Shown one piece after another: positions 7,801-11,785 of a stretch of DNA of 11,785 nt. The notes beneath the pieces are model-generated. The model did no database searches. It was not told the DNA's origin and saw only the letters and a program-made list of their open reading frames with translations. The stretch covers positions 1-11,785 of the forward strand of contig PWGF01000309.1 of assembly GCA_003554375.1 (NCBI GenBank), given 5' to 3'. How positions within the stretch are numbered: position 1 is the stretch's first letter; each line of letters opens with the position of its first letter. Origin of the DNA: Spirochaetaceae bacterium (GTDB taxonomy: Bacteria; Spirochaetota; Spirochaetia; DSM-27196; SKKC01). The position numbers and the translations under genes were made by a program.

Positions 7801-8094
7801 ATTAGCTTTTTGAAGCGGTTTATGGAGAGCATGTAATTGGAGGGTTGCATTATTATCATCACTACTGGTAAGAACTTTGGATATATAAAAAACCGCAATA
7901 TCTTTTATAAAAACCTTATCCTCTCTATCTGTTATTTGAGCAGATATTTTCACTCTCCTATTAGGCCAAGAGTTACTACCTCCTCCCTCAGTAGGACCAA
8001 ACTTAGCCTTAAAGTTATCTACTGTCTTAAATTCTTCGGTAACAAATCTATCCCAGAATCTAGCTTGAGAGGGGTTATCTTTAGGTATGCTCAT
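1801..8094 (-). CDS. Giant tail hub / adhesin with inserted beta-propeller modules (2097 aa)
   Basis: Probable baseplate hub or tail-associated protein at the tail tip. Residues about 10-125 resemble the first hub domain of siphophage tail proteins: RRVKISAQI, then FIKDIAVFYISKV, then ATLQLHALHKPLQ, then VPISFLINKLLE. The expected continuation, LKVWDAIQKLANAHNLVFGF ending in FFVTPR, appears only around residues 1450-1482. The C-terminal 600 residues are beta-rich and end with a strand pair (PGFKVSGVV, KIMEIKIT) typical of hub ends. Between lie about 1300 residues: a Kelch-like segment near 180-265 (ELWIYNTTEDTW), a jelly-roll-like segment near 395-545, a seven-repeat Asp-box/Ycf48 propeller near 600-915, and another propeller-like segment near 1000-1330 (KLVAFDCETKAT, FIYEVDLKEG). 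No catalytic motif is seen. Start ATG lies 2 bases after the preceding stop. Tail location is well supported; exact domain borders are inferred. Confidence 0.8.
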   Translation of the reverse strand: MSIPKDNPSQARFWDRFVTEEFKTVDNFKAKFGPTEGGGSNSWPNRRVKISAQITDREDKVFIKDIAVFYISKVLTSSDDNNATLQLHALHKPLQKANAEKIKNSGQWWENVPISFLINKLLEFVYKGPDGMLPEEYMVSRQDLSSELAQEDLRYWNLGVPPNWDGQTFTPSINANPITSMIDIPESDNIMVGLGGFNGYKAELWIYNTTEDTWSFIASNEDFEGPIQSLTYNPHDSLVYGVCWQDKASDVSSIEASNLEWIAPEAKLFWRNPLLIEAEYLDDNSKSTTIPNLFPGQWEIREMFPLDSDSSLPYNTKTPGESQSFDKSDFKASVGNFEGIEHIRASLPLPYFGDVDRFPLVKNKNFDYEKETYGGELFPRGDYKLTEQAVTTWLEPAEDNVSYFNDDIILTSTGWSNPDVTNNIFSISMGASLVIKSKDVDPTFNYRIYVEGFGCSSTDEVEFYIVGHYVDTQGTIIDNTQLTPSISINEADGFHFVQCPVIDGHQGTFNLAIMIFNGTGDYPTVTMGDISFTTCTHWKLDEYVDLQAGENIPITHYSKIVAGVYNNKATNAGDTGPKYNFFNDRIGSPFQVRDLKLESVFFLSGQSSDVGWVTDDNGHIYRTTDGGESWNDSGNTVQSRKIFSSHFFNANVGFIVGESKDGDSSLHKSENASSANPSWIQKSIDGLSRDVYKIRFLDSNNGWLVGAKGNVFQTQDGGTSWFPRLSDSKESMRDLHIFNSTSVIVCRDARNHALVTYKTTDSGGSWDKVEVPVFYPVSGESLIGISFIDDDTGYLGGNLLTYTTYNQRIGTRFEIWKTTNGGDSWVKFSEVATISNNYRMTDFRFLNSTLGLFCTSHGHIYLYNPSNDEFDLVYNDTQDRAFREIFIKDSNNIIIVGHGSLMAVSEDGGNNWEVTGEGWRAEEVSLDFNLIAQNRKKLSKDKLGAFNPLYGPSGGEKGISSDNSIRNLIAHSFDFDLPVNDVVIKDLAPSFNYVEKKSQAWVGNSSLFANDEDFRTGEAGNGYLSVIARAIGNRAGDPDNSLRPLKGIVRYTNGQEGFFELAKTANQGKGVILFCQDKSDNPGVNSRYRWGPGGDNNRFKTKLVAFDCETKATHDIMDLETNYSPNPNTLYDESTQTLTPIAGAVNGAKVYISLVANPTYTKKFNGGNEHEITGPNFIYEVDLKEGSFSVNNIDTKTIYDSRKDQSLYNTRNNEEGELIFSGSVNNTYASLNQTDEPGPQNRSRKITHLFYSQYYGKLFGSGFRKDSLLSTSNEQGLTVPCHEVFYLNPDSENQLIIVDHDVQDGINADSIKFTGFSEHQDRLWYFRLSCPTINPHRYYNLGKGVKVNYYTEENGIREGGLFWDEKSIANSRTLKEDQRFISHNQSITSLVSPNQEIERNTIFSSFDYYFRRGDLSQQTLDEIVGRPRLFFKLDSYGLDRRIELADFSDLKVWDAIQKLANAHNLVFGFNRDKFFVTPRDKTLKTISLNSLKGDIKSINKEVSDDIHNIVSASAYSPQLKEVEWEVSHVGSDDRNRAHDLEDDRLFNGELSVNINTDEVSKITMICTKRGRLLTAGFDEESSEIGDANDDIWDSAFRNPPLFKWLTHLPSVEVVLMQTLSSDERQLLLNTTYQGSPRAIQRGDILIFTDQETLEPVGKLIEEIDFVQNRIILEEPLGFSVEKFSNLSIIRANTGSDTSGPPNFNSTVTEWGKKYSDEGLAVIKDIRRGRIAGGKPSNKVIQIKSFTYLPSSRLVSFIFEKNHELSKGDSFTITKTGDPDFDWAGEYTVSEASDRSVRSLVNIEDTHGSFSNFNKKVEVYLRTDTFETPMSGTIIRLNNLNSFRGVRIKPYGQDYKHFNFLITTLQSESLSRTSLPNTNKEVDEIVNVPIAYIHGIDFNSMEIDLGPGDYSDVFQKGDVINGHYIMSPTADKHDIPPYMGLSQTLPGGLGNWRWIAEADTDLFNVGDIIKLNFPGKKLSKDSSSMYTLSNTKSIRRWGEHEHTIPDNRFIEHEDSMEIVRRVIKDFAEPGLDLTISLPYRPDIGFVTLNDQDLQEIEVIDPQMFGSMPGFKVSGVVKSHELDLGRKIMEIKITSKQKY
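5350..6297 (-). repeat. Seven Asp-box / Ycf48-like repeats encoded within the hub gene
   Basis: Residues about 600-915 of the 2097-aa protein contain a repeating block ending in an Asp box followed by Trp. Clear copies: TTDGGESW (W630), TQDGGTSW (W721), TTDSGGSW (W766), TTNGGDSW (W825), SEDGGNNW (W912). Two degenerate copies fill the gaps: SSANPSW (W679) and PSNDEF (F870 in the Trp place). Spacings are 49, 42, 45, 59, 45 and 42 residues, giving seven blades. Preceding strands read VGWVTDD, NGWLVGA, TGYLGG, with the 'GW/GY' strand typical of Ycf48/Hcf136 propellers. DNA copies are diverged, so this is an old repeat, not a recent duplication. Confidence 0.85.
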
Positions 8095-8096
8095 AA

Positions 8097-9308
8097 TTAA
8101 TCATTTTTCATTCTTACTCTATTAAGAGTAACATAGAAATTTCCTTGTTTATTTTCAATAGCCTGGGATATTCTACCAACATCTTTAAGTAGATTCTTCC
8201 CTCTTGTTTCTTCAAAATCAGAAAAATCAACCCATTGAGGTCCCCTCGGAACATTAAATTTAAGGTTGTAGAGGTTAGACATCCTATCTATAGTAGGGTT
8301 CTCTATACTATTATTCCATTGGATAGAATAAATTTTACCAGTAAAATGGTTATTAAAAGCTACTTGTTGGTTTTCTGAGTTTTTAATATCAGAAAATACT
8401 GGGGAGTCAGTAGATATCTGACATCCAATAAAAGGGTTAACATCAATGGCAATAGTCCCTACATACCAATCTGATAAATTATTAGAGTTGTCAGCTTCTT
8501 GAAACTGACCATCAATATAAAAATAAAATTCCCTATCAGCTGAAGAAATTAATTCAGCTAACTGGGGGTTTGGGGTCATAAATTCACTCGGATATGGACT
8601 ATCTTTAGAGAGATATAATTGTTGATCAGTCGTTATAAATTGATGATAACTGGGTAAACCTGCTCTATAAACAAAGCCAATATGATGAAATCCAGGGAGA
8701 TTATCTTTTATTGGATCAGCTGCTTTCTCACTATAAAGCTTAGTCCAATTTGTCCTATTTTGATTAACCATACTCATAGCTAATCTTATATCACCGCCTA
8801 CATTCTCTATAGTAAACTTTAAAACTCTATCAAAACCTGTCTCTGCTTTAGTGTCATGTATATATAACAATACCTCTTCCTTTCCAATATCCGGTAATCT
8901 TTCAATACCTACCCAAGCATCGAATTGATAATTGAAGGTATGGGGGCCCATCCCATGGGATTTCAAAAACCTACTAAAACTTCTTTGTTCATTAAAATTG
9001 CCCCCAGAGCCTACCATTATATATTGATTTACCCCTGGATTCTCTAAGGGTAAATCTCCGGGTAGTTTATAACGGATATAACTTCCTTGGGAATCTACTA
9101 ACCATCGAGTGTTTGAAAGATATAGATTCCTTGTCCTCCGGTCTTTATTATTAAAACCAATTACTCCTTTTCTTTCATTAAGCCTCCAATGTCCTATATT
9201 TGCAAAGCCAGGCCAAAGGCCATTGAATTCTTCGCCACTATCATAATCAGTGCCATCGTCTTTAATAAAAATCTTTGGAGTAAGTGATTGTATGTCTCGA
9301 GCTTTCAT
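8097..9308 (-). CDS. LamG / concanavalin A-like tail adhesin (403 aa)
   Basis: Likely receptor-binding or structural fibre protein of the tail tip, probably contacting surface glycans. Residues about 38-332 show the strand pattern of a LamG/concanavalin-like beta-sandwich: HWRLNE (40-45), FDAWVGIE (129-136), LKFTIENVGGDIRLAM (163-178), FHHIGFVYRAG (207-217), FYIDGQFQE (263-271), FIGCQ and FTGKIYSIQW (322-331). The phrase order of 'fH HIGFvy', then 'yIDGq', then 'GkI..iqw' is characteristic of the fold. The remaining C terminus (about 350-403) is charged and could attach the domain to the hub. There is no signal peptide. It lies between the 737-aa tail protein and the hub, ending 2 bases before the hub start, so it is likely co-translated with it. 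The ligand cannot be read from the sequence. Confidence 0.72.
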   Translation of the reverse strand: MKARDIQSLTPKIFIKDDGTDYDSGEEFNGLWPGFANIGHWRLNERKGVIGFNNKDRRTRNLYLSNTRWLVDSQGSYIRYKLPGDLPLENPGVNQYIMVGSGGNFNEQRSFSRFLKSHGMGPHTFNYQFDAWVGIERLPDIGKEEVLLYIHDTKAETGFDRVLKFTIENVGGDIRLAMSMVNQNRTNWTKLYSEKAADPIKDNLPGFHHIGFVYRAGLPSYHQFITTDQQLYLSKDSPYPSEFMTPNPQLAELISSADREFYFYIDGQFQEADNSNNLSDWYVGTIAIDVNPFIGCQISTDSPVFSDIKNSENQQVAFNNHFTGKIYSIQWNNSIENPTIDRMSNLYNLKFNVPRGPQWVDFSDFEETRGKNLLKDVGRISQAIENKQGNFYVTLNRVRMKND

Positions 9309-9348
9309 CTTTTTATCTTATTTTAAAAGTCTCAATTATCTTAGTCTT
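9309..9348. other. 40-base gap with a perfect 8-base tandem duplication at its edge
   Basis: This is the longest gap in the window. On the - strand it reads A/T-rich into the LamG gene start (ataaaaag before ATG). TTAGTCTT occurs twice in tandem at 9341-9356, covering the TAA of the 737-aa gene and creating a second TAA just downstream. I find neither a Bacteroidota-type promoter (TTG with TAnnTTTG) nor a convincing hairpin here, so it is best viewed as a spacer inside the operon. Confidence 0.6.
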
Positions 9349-11562
9349 TTAGTCTTGTTCGAAGAACTTAAAATGGAAAGTATATCTTTGCAGATCCCAA
9401 TGATTTTTCTGCTCGTTTGATATCTCCATTCTCCCAACTAAACAATGCGGGACTCCTGGTAAATAAGGGTGTAGTGTTAATTTATAACCTTTATCTTGCC
9501 ATCTCAATAGGGCCCTGAATTGATCGTAAATGTTTAAAGGTACATTCAAGAAATCAGCATCAATTTCATAACGCTTTTTCTCACCTGTTGATATGGATTG
9601 AACTTGGAATTGTTGGCCATTAGCTAAAGTCATAGTCTCGGGTTCTCTTAAATCTCTCCTATTAATAGCTAGAGTATCCTGAGAGGGATAATGTTGAATT
9701 TTAACATATCCGTTATTAGCTCCAGGGATATCGCCTTGATGTTCAACCCATACTTGATTAATGAAAGCCATCAATTCAATCCCCTGGCCGTTGCTATTGT
9801 CGATATAGCCAGCCGATGCCTTTGTTTTAAGTACTATATCAAATTTATGGGTCCTATTGTCCCCAAGGCTATCTAAATTGACCTGATCTACATAAGATGT
9901 TACTAAATCGGTTCTCCAATCAGTTTGATAGCGTTTATCTTTATTTAAGAGAGGTGGGGTCGACATCATACTGTTTTGATAATGATTAATATCTGCTTCC
10001 CCGACAAGAGGATTCCATTTAAAAGCAGCAAACATTTCAGTACCATCTAAATCATTATCATTGACCTCGCCCGGCTCAATAGATCCTTTCCAATTGATAC
10101 CAGTCCTATAATGGGTATCACCAATTATAGCAGGATATTTATCACTCAAAGGCCTAATAGTTTGAGAGAATAAACCAACATTTTGACGGTAACCAGAAAT
10201 TAATGGGCTGTTAACATTAGCTAAAGAGAATAGACATTGAGCAAAATGAGAATCATAGCCTCCGGGATGATTAAATCCTAAGATTAAAGGGGCATCTACC
10301 TGATTATTAAAATTAATATCCGGATCAAGAGTTACGTTCTTATTAGATAGTTTAATGGAAATCATATATTCATCAGCTTCAATTATCTCAGCTGAGACTT
10401 TAAAAGGATTTGATGAATTAATAGCATTTACTATAATTTCAGCTAATTCTGTAGGGTTCTCGTCCCAATAATCAGCATCTGTATTGGCAGGGTCTATAGT
10501 TACTAAATTAATTCCGTCCCCTATGGTGATATCTTCTACATCAGGGGAGTAAATACTGTGAGCTCGATATTTTGGGCTTTTAATATAAAGTTTACTAGAT
10601 AGGGTCCCTTGACTGACAACATCCCCGATAGAGGCATACCCATGATCTATACTTCTAACTAAAAAAGTGTTATACCCCTCTTCTATCCTTATTTCATAGG
10701 GTTCTTCGGTGATATTAGTGTCAGTAGTATAAACCGCCCTAGCTTCATCATCTGTGTTTTTAGATAATAGAAACCTAAAGATCCCTGAATAATCCCCGGT
10801 CTCATAAAACCAATCATGGGTATCTTTATTGAATTTATCTGGGGATCTCCAAGGAATTAAACCCAATTGACCCCAAGCCCTACTATATAAACCTTGATTA
10901 ACGTGGCTTGTGAAATTGTTATTGGTAGGAAGTTGAATAGAAAATGCTAGATGAGAACTAGACATATTAGATTCAAAAGAAGAAACTTGATCTATTAACG
11001 GAAAATATTTACCGTGCCTATTAAGAGAAGAAACCCCTTTTTGTATACCTAAAGTTGAAATATTATCTACTGGGGTCCAGTTATCTCCACAACCCGTACC
11101 ATAAATAGTAATAACATCTCCCATTGAATAAGAGAATTTATTATCCCTATTTAAAGTATATAAAACCCCTCTTCTCCAATGACTGACCGATTCTAAAACC
11201 TCACCTGATGAGGCAATCTTTATATGCTCAGAATGATTTGGAAAACGAGGTTCATTGGAAGGACCCAATAAAGCTATATCCCCATATTGAACAAAATTGC
11301 TTGGTATATTATGAGAACCTTTGTTTACAGCGCTAATACCAAATTGGGTATCATATACATCAACATTGTTTCTATTAAAAGGATCGGGGGCTACTTTATA
11401 TTCTAAAACAGTACCTCTCTCAAATTTTCTATTCTTAATAGGAACCTCAATCCCCATTTCCCAATATGATCCGATGTCCTTAGTTTCCTCTGATTGACCT
11501 ACACTAGGTTTACCTATTTTATCAATATCAAAAAGGGGAGTATTTTTTGGAACTTGAGCCAT
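9349..11562 (-). CDS. Tail structural protein, possibly a distal-tail protein (737 aa)
   Basis: Probable structural component of the distal tail. No signal peptide, membrane helix or enzyme motif is visible; the protein is beta-rich with many Asn, Asp and Gly. Residues about 345-410 (LVTIDPANTDADYW, then LAEIIVNAINSSNPFKVSAE) resemble the 'IN' type motif found in flagellar hook-associated proteins and phage virion proteins. The last 110 residues (TMTLANGQQFQVQ, YDQFRALLRWQDKGYKLTLH, YTFHFKFFEQD) form a compact beta-sandwich-like terminus of the kind seen at the end of minor tail proteins. It follows the truncated possible tape-measure gene by 2 bases and precedes the LamG adhesin. A GAGGG six bases before the ATG is the only Shine-Dalgarno-like site in the operon. 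At 737 residues it is far longer than a typical Dit, so a different baseplate or fibre role is quite possible. Confidence 0.7.
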   Translation of the reverse strand: MAQVPKNTPLFDIDKIGKPSVGQSEETKDIGSYWEMGIEVPIKNRKFERGTVLEYKVAPDPFNRNNVDVYDTQFGISAVNKGSHNIPSNFVQYGDIALLGPSNEPRFPNHSEHIKIASSGEVLESVSHWRRGVLYTLNRDNKFSYSMGDVITIYGTGCGDNWTPVDNISTLGIQKGVSSLNRHGKYFPLIDQVSSFESNMSSSHLAFSIQLPTNNNFTSHVNQGLYSRAWGQLGLIPWRSPDKFNKDTHDWFYETGDYSGIFRFLLSKNTDDEARAVYTTDTNITEEPYEIRIEEGYNTFLVRSIDHGYASIGDVVSQGTLSSKLYIKSPKYRAHSIYSPDVEDITIGDGINLVTIDPANTDADYWDENPTELAEIIVNAINSSNPFKVSAEIIEADEYMISIKLSNKNVTLDPDINFNNQVDAPLILGFNHPGGYDSHFAQCLFSLANVNSPLISGYRQNVGLFSQTIRPLSDKYPAIIGDTHYRTGINWKGSIEPGEVNDNDLDGTEMFAAFKWNPLVGEADINHYQNSMMSTPPLLNKDKRYQTDWRTDLVTSYVDQVNLDSLGDNRTHKFDIVLKTKASAGYIDNSNGQGIELMAFINQVWVEHQGDIPGANNGYVKIQHYPSQDTLAINRRDLREPETMTLANGQQFQVQSISTGEKKRYEIDADFLNVPLNIYDQFRALLRWQDKGYKLTLHPYLPGVPHCLVGRMEISNEQKNHWDLQRYTFHFKFFEQD

Positions 11563-11564
11563 TA

Positions 11565-11768
11565 TTAACCCTCATTTCTTGGAACGTTACTTAAATCAAG
11601 CCTTCGATCATCAACTGCTTGTTGTATTGAATCTAACATAAGTTCTGATACTTCTCTAGAAAATTCTAAAGCACTACCAGAACCAATAAATATCTGTTCT
11701 CCATCAACAATAAGTGTTGGAGAGATATTAACCACAAGATTGTCAGCCCTAATAGTACCCCCGAATTC
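11565..11768 (-). CDS. Truncated tail gene, possible tape-measure C terminus
   Basis: This is the 3' end of a gene cut by the window edge; about 67 genuine residues remain, starting at EFGGTIRADN. The pattern LVVNISPTLIVDGEQIF followed by a helix (EFSREVSELMLDSIQQAVDDRR) ending in a basic, short tail recalls the C termini of tape-measure proteins, which often end with 'SPTI.i.G' and a charged helix. The place directly upstream of the distal tail genes supports this. The open frame appears to continue to 11783 with a GTG start and residues MLFRS, but those codons are sequencing adapter (11769-11785) and should not be counted. The real start lies beyond the contig. Identification is tentative; the coding status is firm. 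Confidence 0.65.
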   Translation of the reverse strand, partial: EFGGTIRADNLVVNISPTLIVDGEQIFIGSGSALEFSREVSELMLDSIQQAVDDRRLDLSNVPRNEG

Positions 11769-11785
11769 AGATCGGAAGAGCACAC
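11769..11785 (+). other. Illumina TruSeq adapter remnant at the contig end
   Basis: The final 17 bases, AGATCGGAAGAGCACAC, are identical to the beginning of the standard Illumina TruSeq read-1 read-through adapter. This is library-construction sequence left by incomplete trimming. It marks the point where assembly stopped and is not a phage end or attachment site. Confidence 0.97.

Noticed and set aside
7837..8100. Open frame on the + strand (87 codons)
   Set aside because: Antisense to the conserved-looking N-terminal hub domain, which is clearly the coding strand.
9691..9876. Open frame on the + strand (61 codons)
   Set aside because: Antisense to the C-terminal half of the 737-aa tail gene; nothing supports translation.
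11763..11768. GAATTC next to the adapter as a cloning junction
   Set aside because: Another GAATTC occurs within the LamG gene near 9226, and the hub-side bases read as normal coding sequence; coincidence is the simplest explanation.

Overview
The window looks like part of the late region of a tailed bacteriophage (virion type most consistent with a long, non-contractile tail) or a prophage of the same kind. The DNA is AT-rich, genes are tightly packed, and there is no metabolic, tRNA, CRISPR or insertion-sequence content. Several features point to a Bacteroidota (flavobacterium-like) host. Most starts lack a clear Shine-Dalgarno and are preceded by A/T-rich tracts. One exported protein has a signal peptide ending in a Cys-Glu-Ala / Gln-Asp junction of the '...A|Q' type common in that phylum. 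The large tail protein carries Ycf48/Asp-box repeats, which are frequent in Bacteroidota proteins. This host assignment is an inference.

Left block (1-1284, + strand): the C-terminal end of an unidentified gene, a 95-residue orphan, a two-helix holin candidate, an i-spanin-like membrane-anchored coiled-coil protein, and an overlapping exported coiled-coil protein with a C-terminal membrane anchor (spanin-like). This reads as a lysis cassette. Its most notable DNA signal is a terminator-like hairpin inside the start of the i-spanin-like gene, just after the holin stop, which could dampen spanin expression relative to holin.

Right block (1281-11785, - strand, transcribed right to left): a truncated gene that may be the end of a tape-measure protein, a 737-residue tail protein, a 403-residue LamG/concanavalin-like adhesin, a 2097-residue tail hub/adhesin, and a 171-residue protein of unknown function. 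The order is that of the distal tail (tape measure, distal tail protein, adhesin, hub). The 2097-residue protein is the centrepiece. Sequence typical of a siphophage tail hub occurs at its N terminus and again from about residue 1430, with about 1300 residues of beta-rich modules between. These modules include a seven-repeat Ycf48/Asp-box propeller.

The two blocks converge with their stop codons sharing one TTAA tetranucleotide and no terminator between them. The right end is not biological: the last 17 bases match the start of the Illumina TruSeq read-through adapter, so the final gene is cut by assembly, and its apparent GTG start and first residues are adapter-derived. No gene-free stretch longer than 300 bases exists; the largest gaps are 40 bases (9309-9348) and 12 bases.
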